A stretch of 64,000 nt of DNA from Fasciola hepatica (GCA_948099385.1 CANUEZ040000029.1:2325501-2389500); one strand, 5' to 3'; counted from the first letter of the stretch, positions 33,460 through 47,389 are shown. Notes: generated by a model not told the origin, from the sequence alone. Numbers and translations: made by a program.

Positions 33460-35300
33460 AGGCCCAGTCATTCGCGACTGCAACCACTCTCTCACAATAA
33501 AGATTATTTGCAGACCTTTAAATCACTCCTCGTTCCATGAACATGCAGCAGAATACCATGAACAAACAAGAACACTCTTATATTCACTTCCCATGAGTCA
33601 ATCGCTCTGTCGTCACTAATGAGGCTTATTCAAGTCATTTTAAAGTACTGATTCAACTTTTGTCCAGTAGATATAGCACTTGGCACAACACTTTCACTTC
33701 TTGATGAGGTATATTCACGGAACGTCCGTCGCTGTTTATCTTTTCGTTTTCGTTCATCAAATGATTCTCATAGGGCATACCACGTGCAATCTAATCCTGC
33801 AAACACATCCATCCCACTCCCCTACTCGATGATATAAACAGTCACTTTAAGTTTGGACTACGGCGTCGGATTTCTCCCAACAATACCCTTTCTCTTGAGA
33901 AATCCGCTGTCAAAACCCCGTCAGTATGGAATGGTCAAAGTTAGAAACATATTCACCTAGATCCTTCATCGAACTAAGCTTTGTATTGCATCTTGTAGCG
34001 CATTCTCGTAGGAAGATTGTTAAGCCGGTTCGTTTTATGTTAATCCACTATATTTATAAACACCAGTATTCATTTGGCCAACTGCCTGTGGAGAGAACAT
34101 TCTACAAACGTGTAGTCATTCTTTCTGCGATTCTGTACCGTCTCATTTTTGACACCCCATAGGCCATAGAATTTTCTCTGTGGAGTTCTGATTTGTGCAA
34201 ACCTAATCGCTTCAAATAATAGTCGGACCGGTAATCGATCGACCTTATCTACTTCCATCTACATTTTATTCTGATCAGGTTGAACTTGATGCGTTTAGGA
34301 TTTACTCGCATCACACAAAGGCAAAGCAACGCATACGCCATTTCATTTGTGTATCTCTCGTTAGTCAATTCTTTCAGTTGGTGGTCAGTTAATGACGTGA
34401 TAAGAAGTCAAGAAAACCTGGACCAGTGGACTTGGCCAAGCAGGATGTGTGAAACTTCCACGAGACTCGCTTACCAGATGGTTGGACAGACTGTGATGTG
34501 GCTCGGTGTCGCGATCAGTGGCGTAGTTCCATTCAGGATCTTTCTTTGTCTTCGTGATTTCCGCTTATTACTTTATCATCGGCTCATTTTCCCTTTGTGC
34601 TTTTATTCATTTTGCCCTCGAGCTGACAATGAGACGAGGTAGACATCTTGTGTTGTTGAGGCAAATGAATCCGTTCAGATTCAGTCTCCGGATGACTTAA
34701 TGACAGGGTGCGTGACTGGCAATCGTACAACCCAGGTTCAACATCAAGTTGAGAATTAGTAAGCATGCACTGCTAAAGGTTCCTGACAAATCAGATAAAA
34801 TGGCTGCACGATGTTCCCGTGGTTTCCAACAATGATTCGGGTGTTAATAGTGCTTGATGAATAATTGCACTTTAGAAACGGTTATTATTGGAAATTAATT
34901 GGTGAAAGGACTTCGAATAAAGTCGAATTCGGGAGTAGGACGAAAACTTCGAGCACCGTTGAGGGTGTCATAAGTCTCATACGTCCCCCTGGAAGTAACA
35001 CAGTTTAAAGATTTGATGGCACAGAACTAACTATGAGGCCAGTAGTGCGTTCTGTCATCCCGAGGGTAGTCACTAAGATGGATTACCAAAGGGATATTTT
35101 CGCTCGAGGATCGCCGTATTTCATGTAAACAGGCTTCTGCCTTGGAACAGCTAATCACAACAAAAATGACTTGCTTGTTCTCAACCAATTCATGGGTCTG
35201 GTAACAGTTTTTTAATCAACACCGTCAACACCAACACGAGCTACAAGAACATCTCATCCTGTCTTAAACTCTCGACTGGAGATAATCACCATGATCTGTT
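33460..35300. other. No supported gene
   Basis: Short plus-strand frames (33386-33619 begins inside the SINE; 33926-34162; 34280-34642) lack splice support. A weak B-box-like AGGTTCAACATC lies at about 34735 with no clear A box. Confidence 0.3.
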
Positions 35301-35303
35301 AAC

Positions 35304-35692
35304 CTACAGAATGTTTGAAACTTTCATCATTCGAATAAAAAGGTCGTAGACCCTTCTATTTCCAGTGCTCAAACGTCGAAAATGGGTAAGCCCAATGAGA
35401 TGAACAATGTTTGACAGCTCATTCCTTGAGAATATGACTCTGAGAATCCCCAATTTCAACCCTAAATCAATCAGGGTAGAGAAAATCCCCATCGTAATTT
35501 CATTTGGATTATTAGCCACCAGGACAGATCATGCGCTGGAGTACACGAGCGACCACTGATTACAAAAGAGAATGGGATTGCCATTTCCCTAACCCCATTA
35601 GAATAATTTGTGGCTGGTACAAACAATTTCAGAGAGCCGATAAAAATCAGAACGAAACTTGCAACTAAAAAACTGGTTTTCGAGTTACTCAT
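35304..35692 (-). pseudogene. Two overlapping minus-strand frames, possible frameshifted or spliced secretory ORF
   Basis: From ATG at 35692 an open frame of 73 codons begins MSNSK and then a hydrophobic run (FLVASFVLIFIG) that looks like a signal peptide or anchor. Just before it ends, a second minus-strand frame (35519-35304, 71 codons, ANNPNEITMGIFSTLIDLGL...) opens and continues to a stop. The two overlap by about 49 bp in different frames. Either one gene has suffered a frameshift near 35520, or an intron removes the join, or the overlap is chance. No good GT/AG pair is visible at the switch. Unrecognised. Confidence 0.28.
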
Positions 35693-35908
35693 GCTAACAC
35701 CAATTAGGAATACAATTTGGCGATAATGTGTATTCATTCAAATCTGGAATCTCGACAAAATAGCCAAAGAATAACCATTTCGCGTGATTCTACTTTGTGA
35801 GAAATTAGATTTCACTGTGGTGCATCATGGAGGAAGATCACAACAGTGTGGGCCACTTGACACGAACCATAACATTGTTAAGTACAAACAGTTAATGCCC
35901 AACACCCG

Positions 35909-36427
35909 ATGGTGAATGTGTTCCATCTTCACTGGTTGAATAAACGCTGTCATAATAATCTTGCACAGACAAAACCTCATGCCCAATATGCTAGTACAGT
36001 AAACTTACAAAAGGGTTTTATGAGAGGAGCTGATTTGTACCGACGGCCTTCTCCAATTACTAGAATGTCGGAATTCCAAAATAACGGAAGGGTTAGTTTA
36101 CTTAGGAAAATGGAAAGAGATTTCCTTCCCGACAGAAGTAAACGCACAAGGCCTTGTAGATTTCCCATGTTCCTCCAACGGTCTGTCCTTTCTCATAGAA
36201 CACGCTCATCTGCTTTCAATGCTTGTAATTCTAACCATCTAGATTTTAACGAACTCGATCATTCCAAGATAATGTACCCTTCCCAGACACACTCTTTCAA
36301 CGATATGTTCAGACATTTGATTCAGATTATCATAAATTCCTTCGGTTGCATGCCTTCTAATGAACTAAAATGCACGGAATTCCCACAATTTCTTGTTCGC
36401 GTACTTATGATTTTCGGTCGTTTGTAG
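35909..36427 (+). CDS. Longest non-repeat ORF of the window, 172 codons, unknown function
   Basis: ATG at 35909 to a stop at 36425-36427. The translation is rich in Arg, Ser, Asn and His (RRPSPITRMSEFQNNGRVSL, then RKMERDFLPDRSKRTRPCRF), with a more hydrophobic C-terminus (MFRHLIQIIINSFGC). No signal peptide or known motif. In 64 kb of AT-rich sequence a 172-codon frame is longer than most chance ORFs but not decisive. The codon composition looks ordinary. It could be a large exon; GTACTT near 36400 is a possible donor. Confidence 0.35.
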   Translation: MVNVFHLHWLNKRCHNNLAQTKPHAQYASTVNLQKGFMRGADLYRRPSPITRMSEFQNNGRVSLLRKMERDFLPDRSKRTRPCRFPMFLQRSVLSHRTRSSAFNACNSNHLDFNELDHSKIMYPSQTHSFNDMFRHLIQIIINSFGCMPSNELKCTEFPQFLVRVLMIFGRL

Positions 36428-36429
36428 GC

Positions 36430-38130
36430 TCACGGTTCGCTCCTGCTTCGTTCTCAAATTTGACTTGCCAGTCGAGTATTGCTCGTATCAGTAACTGTTC
36501 AGCGCCATGTGATATGCAACACACTCTCGTATCTGTCTGTCGATTCCAGACATCTCTCTTTCAGCTCAAGACTCCTTAAAAGACGCGTTAGGAGGCACCC
36601 AGTATTTCATCTTCTACAGGACCAAAAACAACAACAAGAATTTTGTGTATCAACAGGGCTAAAGCATTACATCTTGTTCAGGTCAATTTATTTGGATCAA
36701 GTCAGTCAACTATCTGGATAAAAGACTGAAAATTGCCGTCTGAGAAATACAACAAATATTAGGTCAACACTTAGACTGAAGTCAAGTAGACACTGGCATC
36801 ACGGAAAGCACAGACCGTAACGCGAAAGAACATCAAACTAGTCCTAAGTGACACAATTGTGATTTCTGGATTCAGTATCAATGTTCCAACCCAAAACAGG
36901 CAGTCAGGATAACAAAAAATTCAAAAATATCTAAGTAATGACTGGCCCTATAGCTTCCCTTTATGACGGTAACCGTACATGATTTCATAGAAGATAGCTA
37001 CAATCTCCAGCTGATTCATTGTCAAGTGATTTAATTCAACTACAACCGAAGTAAAGTAAGAAATTCCGGTATAGCTATCTTGATTACTTGTCGCGAGTCT
37101 GAGTCGAGTATTTTTGCTCGTGAGCAGTCCCGTTATGCCGAACGTATTTCCCGTCAAAACGTCTCCTGGAGTGAGTGTGAGTGTTCCAAACTTACAGTAA
37201 ACTCACAACCGCTTTAAGGACATTACAAAGTAATTTCATAGTGTAAACTCCGTAGACTTTGACTACTGCCGAGATGACAGTAGTGGAGCTGTATACGTGA
37301 ATAACCCTGCTGCATGCGGTGTTCAACGGAGCGACCACATGCAGATCAACAGTTGACCAAGAGACGGCATGAAAAATGTTCAGAGGAACCAGTATCTGAA
37401 GGACGCTCACACTGATATGACAGCGCACTATCAACAGTAGCAATCCTCAGAACACGAGTGGTAGGTGAACAAACTGTTTCAGGAATTTCACCTACTAAGT
37501 AGAATGAACTGATGACACGAGGGGCAGGAACGAGATGATAGTTGGTCACTGGTTCGATTTCGGCTCTCCATTGCTACTCTCAGGCGTGACGCAGTCGACT
37601 ATCGGTCAGAAACATTAGATTTATCGGACTAATCGTTTTTCGCACGAAGTTCAAGCTTTGAGAGACAGATGGTAATTAATTCGGCAGTTCCTAGTATCCA
37701 AACACCAGTTTTTCAGCATATGAAAATATAGTCACGCACGAGCAGATAGACTTCCTTCTCCCGTGTAGTGAATGAAAATCATTGTTTGGTATCACTCTCC
37801 TCCGTATAGCTATGAAACCCATCCACCTCATAAGCCCACTTTGTGTTTGCACCAACAATGAGAAACGAAATTTCCGGCAAATCACGCTTCTCTGTCGCAA
37901 CATGAAATTATTACAGCCTTTCCAATCAACTGCGGCCAAAGTGGTCTACCACTGTGTCACAAAATCGACCTGAAAATCCTAACCGCAGGCAAAGAACAAG
38001 CTTACCAGTCACGCGAAGGACAGAATCCCCTGTTATCCAATTTATCGAAACAGATATAAGTCACGAGATGCAAATATGAAGCTTATTTATCGCTGAAAGC
38101 CAACGGCTCCGGTACTGGAATGCGCAACGT
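36430..38130. other. No supported gene
   Basis: Only short competing frames. GGTTCGATTTC at 37554-37564 looks like a B box but lacks a clear A box. Confidence 0.3.
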
Positions 38131-38131
38131 C

Positions 38132-38137
<6 letters not shown>

Positions 38138-38183
<46 letters not shown>
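38138..38183. repeat. (AT)n microsatellite, 46 bp
   Basis: Pure AT alternation of 23 units. Confidence 0.97.
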
Positions 38184-38185
<2 letters not shown>

Positions 38186-38609
38186 GTAGTCATGACTACG
38201 TTCTAAGTAGCTCTACATGTTTAGCCTCAAACGTGATTGCATGCAAAAAGCAATTTCAAGTTCAAGAAAATTGTGTGCGGCGAGAAGTACGGAAAAGTAG
38301 TGGGGTTGCCTTTAGGTCCACTCTTTTCAAACAGATTGGTATGAGACCTGGAGAGTGGTGTCCTTGAGACCTTTACTCAAAAGTGGACATAATATAGGCG
38401 ATGTGGCTGAAGTTTTCTCACTGATGATATAAAAGACATTAGAAATGTTGAGCAACTGGACGCATTTTGACGAGAAGGAATTTACCAGATACCATCCGTG
38501 GATATGAGATCAAAGCACTACTTAGATTACGCAGTACCGTCATCGATTGATTGGAAGCTTAAGTGAAAAAACCGGTGAAACTTCTCAGAGTAATGAATGG
38601 AATGTCTAT

Positions 38610-38987
38610 TTAGCCCTGCTCTCGGAACTTCTCATAAATAGCATGACATTTCATTCTATTTCCGTGCATGAGCACCGTGGAAAGAGCATGGCCACAAAGG
38701 ATTATTGCACTAACAGGGAATAACAGGCAATTATGAGCCTGATACTTATAGAAGAGAACAATCTGAGATTCTAACAGATCAAACCTGCAATCCATCTGGG
38801 AATATAGTGTATTGCTGTCGACCACCAAAGCTGACTGATTTTGATGGTGGGATCCATAAATTACACCACCAAAGCAATTAACAAATGCCCATATCACCCG
38901 AGCACCGATCGAAACACATGGAAGTTGATTTAATCTATCACGGATCGAGTAGGTGAGAACCGACTGTTCGTCGATCTGTATACTCAT
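38610..38987 (-). CDS. Coding-like minus-strand ORF, 125 codons, possible exon
   Basis: ATG at 38987. An acceptor-like GAGTATACAG lies four codons in, after which the frame is protein-like (VLTYSIRDRLNQLP, then SIGARVIWAFVNCFGGVIYG). Possible donors such as GATTGCAG|GTTTGA occur about 67 codons later. The later part of the frame is richer in Cys and Leu and less convincing. There is no competing long frame on the other strand. Function unrecognised. Confidence 0.33.
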   Translation of the reverse strand: MSIQIDEQSVLTYSIRDRLNQLPCVSIGARVIWAFVNCFGGVIYGSHHQNQSALVVDSNTLYSQMDCRFDLLESQIVLFYKYQAHNCLLFPVSAIILCGHALSTVLMHGNRMKCHAIYEKFREQG

Positions 38988-38999
38988 AAAGATATCTCC

Positions 39000-41900
39000 C
39001 TTGCAATCATTTTTGTTCTGAAGAAATAAATGAATAGGTGAGAATAATTTATTATTGTACTAAAATTCCTTGGAAGTTATAAATGCATGCGACAATGATA
39101 TAGGCGCACCGGCGAAACACATGAGTAGATGCCGCAAAGAAAGTATGCATGTCCGCTAAGATTTTCCAAGAAGTTTGTGTACATCCAACCGAAATACCAT
39201 TGGAAAATGACGAGTGGTGACAGATGTACAGGTTTCCCGAGCTCATGATGATGACCAATTGGCGATCCACGCAGTGTGACACTCAAGTGACAACTCCATA
39301 TCGCCACATCCGTCAGGCGGGCAGAACTGGTTGACCAAAAGTGAAGCTTCGAAATATTTTGAAGGTTGACCTAATGAACTGGTGAAAAACCGTTCCCATT
39401 ATTGAATAACTTCAATGTCACCGGTGAACGTATTCAGTAGTCATCCATTATTAAATTGGTAACAATTATCACGGAAAATGTCATATCGGACGGATGATTG
39501 ACATTCACAACATGATGTGGGCAAGCACTTTTCTCTCCATAGAATATTATTTGAAGGACTGAGCAAAAGATTCATCTGTGTGTCGATTCATAAATGTTTC
39601 ATATCTGATCAACCAGTGGAGCCATTGATCATCAGGAACCATCAATCACTGTTGCTGATGTAATTCGAGCGACTGATAGTCATCATGTAGACTATTCAGG
39701 ATAAGCCATGGAAATTATAATCAGAATATTCCACCGGATCTGTTGAGACTCAATTGGGACTCAATGATTATTGTGAACGAGTCGGATAGAACAGATATGC
39801 ATTCTTACAGGTTAATTTTCAGTGTTACTTTGAGTGTGCATAACATAGCAGAAATGCTTTCGTAGAGCTCCAAATTCCGTGCCACTTCAATGTTTTTATT
39901 TTAAGAGAGTATTTTTGAAGAGGTAACACACGATTTCTGCTAGTATTCTTTCCCATTCGGAAAGCACCGCGAGTTCTTTGAAAGCACCAATTTAAGTGGG
40001 CATAGCTAAAGGAAGGTCCAAATAAACTCCCATGGAAAAACCAAATCATAACACCCTTCAATTCAAAGTAATGTACCGGCACTTTCAAAGCATTGCGTAG
40101 ATTGTCATTGCACCACCTCAGAATGATGGGTAACCAGTCGCAACATTTCAAGTGGCATCTTTGTTCTATGCAGTGGAATCTATAGTGTTGTCATCCCGAC
40201 ATGAATTGGGTGAAAACAATCTAGTTAATCAAGCTGTCTTTGAGAACGATGGTGATCATTCCTATCAAATTCGGAGTTCGCACAAGCACATTTGCACTCA
40301 ATGCATGCACATTGAATTGTTCATTTTTTTATCCTAGTTCGTTTTGTATCACTTTCTAAGCAGAGTTTATTGCATTTTCAAAGATTATTTCGCTACACTT
40401 CTCACGAAAATCCAATTTTGAACGAAGCAGTCATTATTATTATTTTGCGAATATAATAATACAAAAGTATCGTCAGTATTGTGAAGCCCTCACCTCTGGC
40501 ACTACACGTGTACCCATGATCGATAAAATGCTCACTGTCCTAGTTAAGTTTGTATCGTGGTATTACTTTGGAAACTTGACCATTCCGTGTTCTCAATACA
40601 CGAGATCAGTGGTATTTGAACTTCGCCATCTTCTCAGTGCTGACGATATTCGGGAAGAACATTGGTTCAGTCCAGCTAAAATGAACTGTCGGAGGTGGGG
40701 CATACTAATTGAGCAGTCCAATCAAAATAGCCTTTGTAAAACAGCAGCTGTTTTTCCGTGTGTTGCCCGTCTCCATGTATACTGGTGAAGAATTGTAAAG
40801 AATGGTCAGTGCGAAAAATAAAATCAGGAGAAATTAAGCCGGTGAATTTGGCCTTGGTATGTGAGTTGGGCTTTCCGTTTAGGGATCAAGTGGTCTGGTA
40901 AATTGGTGTTTATTAACTGATTAGAAAGTGGCTCAATTTTGTAACCGAGTAGGCGCTTGCGTAATTGCACTTCAATAACCTCCTGGATTATATTAACAGC
41001 AACTATCTTCTCAGTTCTATCCCATTTGTCGATCGTTCGGATCTCCGGTTAAAGTTTCTGCATTGATACAATTTCCAGAACCGCCTCACCAAATGCCGAG
41101 TAGCGGTTCGTTCGATGTGAACTGATCTGAATGCTAAGCTAGATGAACAATGCAAATCAAGCAATAATCTAATAAAACATTGCAGTTGTCACTACTCTGA
41201 CTTTCTCGCATGTTGCGGTAAAGTACTGGATTAATCTTTCAGTTGGACAATAAGTGACAAAATGTAAGGTGCCTGATGAGAACCATTGCACTAAATATAC
41301 TTCCCCGTTGAGAGGAATTTCCTACTGCTCTTATATGAGTTGATATGAAGGTGATTGGAATATCCCACACCTTGTCTCACCACTTCCCCTGGGGAGATCG
41401 GTAACAAGTGATGATGAATATATTTAATTCAGGCAATCAACAGATAAATATACGTAATGGAAAATCAAAGTTCCCTCGAACTCAAATATGAGCATGTCTA
41501 TGAGTTCAAAACCTTCATTTTCGAAATTCCCATTATCCGCCTACCCGAAGTTTACCAGGTGTTCCCAGGGTTGTTATCGCACACAAATCGATAATGCAAT
41601 AGTGAATGTTTTCATTGAAACGGATAACTAACTTACGACTCACCTACTACTGGTCCTCACGTTCAGGCTTATCAGGAAGATTATTTATCACTGATGTGTG
41701 AACATACTAAAATGCTTATTTCAATAAACCCAGAAAAATAACCGAGTGAAATCGGGTTTCATCTCAACCCCGAAGCAAGTCTCCATCGGATGACTTCATA
41801 TTACTTGAATATGGTTGTATACGCACTTTGTATGAACAAGAATAATAACCGTCCCAAGGTCGTTTCAGTCATAAGAATAACCACCACGTGAAACCAGTAC

Positions 41901-44900
41901 AGCACTGCAATATGCACGCGATACAATAATGCAAACGGGAAATATTTTTGAATGAAATCAGAAAATGGAGAACAGGAGGAAATATCTGATTTACCTATAA
42001 ATTGTGAAAACACATCACAGTAGATGTCAGCTGCTATTTTTCAAATCAATTTTGTTCCGCTTTCAAACTTATAATGAAAACATTCAGATATTGGTAGTAT
42101 AAAACTCTGTAGAACACAGTTATTGGAAGATCTCGGCCTCGGGTCAGCCTACCGCCGTTAGAAGTGAAACCCATTAGTCTAATCTCGTCGGAGATAAGCG
42201 GGTAAATTCCATGATGGCCTGACACATTGACGATGAGGTTTGCAATGCTTTCTAACAAAATGAACCGTTAGATGATCGTGTGAAACAAAATCAAACAGAC
42301 TTTTAAGTTCATGGTGACCCATGTCCTCAGAGGTCTAGGAGATTTGTTCTAGTTTTCATTAGGGTTATTTGGTCGCTGCTAAACATTTAAGCTGCATTTG
42401 AAGGTAAAATCAGTGATGGAAAAGCTTTTAATTTATTTCAGTTACACGATATTGCCACTGATATTGTATGAACGAGGTCAATTTATTCTCCGTTGTTATT
42501 TTACAGGGAAAAGTAAGGTTTTCCTCAGCTATGAAAATCACATTCAGATAAATTGGGTTGGCCTTGTATTAATTGGCCATAAAGTAGTCCTTGTAGAATG
42601 AACACAGCTTTGCATTAGAGTGTTGCGCTCTGTGTGTGGGGCAGATTATTCCCAAAACCGCGATATGCAGCAAATTTCGCTGGTACCTATCAGTATGGTG
42701 GACACTGTCAACTTAGTGAAGAATGGCCCGTTGTTACTTATTTCTGCAGGCAACCCAAAACTCAGTGAGAAGCATAATTATTGACTATTTTCCAATGGTT
42801 CGAAACGTTGTCATGGTCACATTTATGATAAGCGCTCGTAGGAGATGATGATCAGAATCTGTATCATTCAATAAAAAGAAGATACTTGATTCAAAGCCTC
42901 ACAACTGATGAGATTGGTCTTTTCGCCTGACGAATTAGGGCAGAGAGTAACATGTAAACGAGAAAAACAATACATTGTCTGTTGACCAAGTATACCAGGC
43001 TTGTGGATGCTTTTTATAATTTCCTCATGAGTAAGCCTGGTTTACCCTAGAAACAAACGAAAATAGGTCTTTCGTCGCGTGATTAGTTAAACCATATGAT
43101 CTATTTTGATTTGTGGTATATGTCCACGTGTGTACATTGTCCAGCTCACTTTGAAATTATTCAGGCACGTTGACAAGATTCACTTTGCTTATGTGCAAAA
43201 ATTGAGAAACAGCACAGGATTCATGTAACAAATGTCAAATTCCCATGGATGGTCTCATGCAGAATAAAAAAGACTTCGAGTATATTTAGTATAACTTGAA
43301 TGTATCCCGATAAGGAATGATACCTCACCGATGAAACTTACTGCTGCCTTTACCAGGTACAACAAGAGGACGGCATTTTTCGAACGAAAGCGCTAAAGAT
43401 CCATATGACAACATCTCTTCTGTTCCAAGTATTTTCTGCTACATTTTCTCTCAATTCAACAGAAATATCTGAATTCATGTGTTTTGGAAGATGCGTCAGG
43501 AACGATGAAGTGTGTACGCACCTGAAGTCAAGTTACAGAAGAATAGAGTAGCTGAGTACATGAAATCCCATGATCTTACGGTTCTCATGAATATATTTCT
43601 TGAAAATCTCACCTATGGCGGATCATTTTAGCTGCGCACTCCTTCACAGCCGAGTCGTGCAGATGAACCATATCTTTTGGGATTTTGTTCACATGTAATA
43701 ATCGCTACTGCATCAGTGGATCCACATAGTTTTATGACCGTAACTTGTTTTCGAGAGTGACCTTTTTATGGCTTTGGTTTGCAAATTGCATAATCATCTA
43801 TTGATAGAACTCCCAACATGACTTTTCGAGATCTGTGGGGTTGATCTTTATGAAGGACGTATTTTAATTGGTGCTTCTCATACTTTAGATACATTATCAC
43901 AAACAGAATTAAACGGCACCAGTTGAGGGCAAAACCCTCAATGGATTCTAAAATTCATCGAGAGTTTCCTAACTTTACCAAATATTCCACTGCTTTCCCT
44001 CGAACAATGAATTTCTGTGAGAGGTAATAGACCCCAGGTGTGGTAGATGTTCAGTGTTTCTCTCTAGTTCTGACACAAAGATATCTATAATTTGAATTCT
44101 CTGGACAATTTTGCTGAGTATGTTTGTACGATGTTATCTTGATACTGCTATGTTTATCGGTATATCCTTGGAAATTATGGAATTTGTTGAGCCGTAAAAT
44201 TCAGACACATGGTAAAAGAATTCAGAACCAGGTTGCTCCAATAACAATGAAAGTTATTTGTTGGACACGTGACAGAAATTGAGGTGAACAGAGGCAAAAT
44301 GTGTGGAATGGGACGTGTATTAGGAAAGAAATTGAAATTCAATCTTGTTTGAATCATGTCTACGGAGCAGCAGTGGACCTGTTGATAAATAACAACATCC
44401 CACAATGATCTCGTTTATCATTTGAGAGTGCTACTCAATATTATTATTATTATGAGTAAATGTATGATTTCGTATGCTACTCCTAAGGATGTTTCCTCAT
44501 TGTGGAACGATATTGAACAAAAACCGACAAGGTGTGTTTATTAGTAGATATGCAATCACCAATTACTGAAGTGTTTTAAAAATGAATACTAACATTTTAT
44601 CACGGTAACCTCAATTGAATCTTGTGAAGCGTGAATGGACAACGAGTTCGTTTGCGCAGTCACAAGGTGATTTGCAAACGTTGTTTCCGAAAAAGGACTA
44701 GTTTTCTATATACGCTCCCCAGGATTCAAATGGGGTTAAATTGATGAACTCGGTATAGAATGTTCAAGCAATTAGATGATTGGGCAGGAGAGTACCCGGT
44801 GAACAGCAACAACCACGAAACTGTTCTTGTTCTTTCAGGGTAATACAAGAAAGTACTGCTTTTATTATTATTGATTCATACTCATTTCAATTTGATCTGT

Positions 44901-45470
44901 GATGATAAATATATTTCAATGAGTTCCATGCACCATGGTAACAAGAATGTCTCCTTGGAATAAAATATTTTTGAAACCTAATTAATAATGAAAATTTTGC
45001 GTGACAAACTTGCCGATCAATACCGTTTTCCTTTTGTTAGAAACGAATTCCCTCCAAAATAAATCGGTGTTATCTCCTTGCAAATTATTTTTCGATTACC
45101 ATAGTAGCTGCAAGTTGAAGATTCTGTGACTGAAAAATGATTGTTTGATTTACATAGGACAGCCTTACCACAAACTGAAAATTGCAGGATAGAGTGTAGT
45201 GGAACAAGTGACAAGAATCCTTCGAGTGAGATTGGATGCACAAATGATTTCGTCTGACCACACCCGGTAAATGTTTAAAATAAATAAAGGTGTACGTTCG
45301 TGAATGGCATATGTACTATGACATGAAACATGGGAAAGGAAGTGAACAGCCTTGAAAATTAGCAGACGGCGTTTGCAGTTCGGAGCTACACTAACGATCA
45401 TCGTAATATTTGGGAACCACAAGATCACTAATTAAATCATTTCTTGGAAGAAATTATGACTGTTATATAC
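39000..45470. other. Gene-poor stretch, a few short coding-like frames
   Basis: The only frames worth naming are 39825-40151 (minus, 108 codons, with aromatic-rich VPVHYFELKGVMIWFFHG) and 40516-40788 (plus, 90 codons, with FELRHLLSADDIREEHW). Neither has a clean pair of splice sites. 41-45 kb holds only short random-looking frames and one 9-bp inverted repeat (42994-43002 and 43033-43041). Confidence 0.3.
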
Positions 45471-45475
45471 ATTCG

Positions 45476-45493
45476 TATATATATATATATATA
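45476..45493. repeat. (TA)9 tract
   Basis: Eighteen bases of TA alternation. Confidence 0.9.
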
Positions 45494-46540
45494 CCCCATC
45501 AAATAACTCTCAAGGCACGCTATTACATCACCGAAGGACAAACCATGGATTGTCAAAGTGCAATCGTCATACAGATAAACTTGACACGTTTTATCTGCAG
45601 TTGCTGATTCGTACAAATGTTTCAACAGGCCGTTCCTATTATCCTCGAACATTTTAGCACACTGGTTCAAAACATAGATAATTTGTATCAATGAGACAAC
45701 TCTGATGCCTTCTCAAAATGTCAGTAGTCTTTTTCACTTGACTAACATTTATGGGTTTACAGGTAACATTCCATGCACAAAACTCCCACAATATATCTGT
45801 TATCTGGACTGCGCAGAATCGCAAACTGAACATGTCACGCTTTCTCTCTGTATATCTCATGCAAGTCTCGGAGATGTTGATAATTACGGGATGAAATTTT
45901 CAAATTTCCACAGTGTTCAAACCACTTCATATCTTCAGAATTATACCGTAGTTAGTAGAAACATTTCCTTGTAATCAAGTTCTGGCCAAAAAATCAATGG
46001 TTCACTCGTCATTCCCGGTTGCCGTCCTATTCTTGGAAACTCCGCCGGATGTATAACTCCTAATATGTGTGAATGAAAATTGTTCAAACTGTTGTGTAGA
46101 ACATGCTCAACATGCAATCAGACATTCCTTACGTGAAACCTCCAATGAGAATGGGGTTATCCAACTGCCGGATGTCTGCCAACTTAATGACATAGCAACC
46201 GGACACCAAAAACAATTCACAATGATTTCTCGAATAAAAAGCTTAGCTGAGTTCTACGATAAATTTAGACTGTGGATCATTTGTGTGACTCGGTCGAAAG
46301 CCACTGATTATTTCATATTTCTGGGAGTTTTTAAAGCAACTCAGCCTTAAAAACCAGAATGCTCAAATCATTCTGTGAAGGGACCTCTGTTAGGATGTTC
46401 ATCCGAGCTTTCCCGATATCCATGGTAAATCCTAGGTGATTTCTCACAAGGAAAGTGTTTCGTCTTCTAAAAAAGTCCTATGAATTTTTAATTTATCTCA
46501 TTTTTCGGAACCCAGTAATTATTTTCTATAAACTACTGAC

Positions 46541-46867
46541 TTGCAAGCATTGTGTAAGCTCATAAATCAAACAAAGAAGTTACATTTTTGGAACTCAGCT
46601 CGCTTTGAGCCAATCGACAAAGTGGACAAAGTGAGTGTCTACAGATTAAGCCGTCAACCGGATCAGTCAGAGCAATCAAACGAGAATGGCGGTGAAAAGC
46701 ATCAACCTAATGGCGCCAGGCACCAGACCAGAACGGAGCAGAAATGGTCTGGCAGCCAGAGAATAGATGTTGGTACTCACTGGTCCAGAAAAGAAGCACA
46801 TAATAGGTTGTACATGTTTTGCCGACTGAACTTGTCTGTTTGCTCAAATACAGGTGTTCCTCACTAG
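46541..46867 (+). other. Coding-like plus-strand ORF, 108 codons, polar
   Basis: The translation is Gln/Glu/Asn/Arg-rich (RQPDQSEQSNENGGEKHQPN, then RHQTRTEQKWSG). The underlying DNA from 46700 to 46830 has the look of a decayed mobile element rather than a host exon, but there is no second copy in the window. Two coding-like frames follow: 46889-47098, and 47216-47378 after the acceptor CGTTTATGTAG (SVVFDDLSTKLNLLVDEERE). They cannot be joined by phase with confidence. Confidence 0.22.
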
Positions 46868-47389
46868 TCTTGCCTCCTTCGTTAAAATATGTCCAACACA
46901 ATTCAAATTTCTACCATTCTGCTATCGAGTGAATCCCAAGAAAACCATGAAAAGCAGCACATTTTTACCTATTCTTTCATTAGTCCCATTGTACCAGCTT
47001 CTGGTTCATCCATTGCTAGCCCATTCAAGTGGACCAAAATAGCCGAAGAAAGTACTGAATTTGAAACAATGTGCACCTTTTCTAATTGTTATTCTTGACC
47101 ACCTGCTTTATGCAGAAGTGCGTTGTGGACCATTTGCCATGTCAGTAGAAGATAGCATGATGCACTCCGAATCCGAATTTTAATTTAAAGTGAACACAAC
47201 TGATCGTTTATGTAGAATCTCAGTTGTCTTTGATGATTTGTCAACTAAGCTAAATTTACTTGTAGATGAAGAGAGAGAACTTCCCCAAATGTTACGTAAA
47301 ACTCTACCAATTCCCTACCGGAGTGCTCACACACGAGTGAACCTCTTGGAATTGTTTCACCCCGTGGTTTTCTTCTAGTTTATTTGACT

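Noticed and set aside
35379..35390. 20-nt micro-exon between CTATTTCCAG and GTAAGC on the plus strand near 35367-35386
   Set aside because: Good signals, but no partner exons in phase, and the more protein-like frames here are on the minus strand.
42994..43041. 9-bp inverted repeat (ACCAGGCTT and AAGCCTGGT) as a hairpin or small transposon end
   Set aside because: Short arms, no flanking duplication and no second copy; expected by chance in 64 kb.
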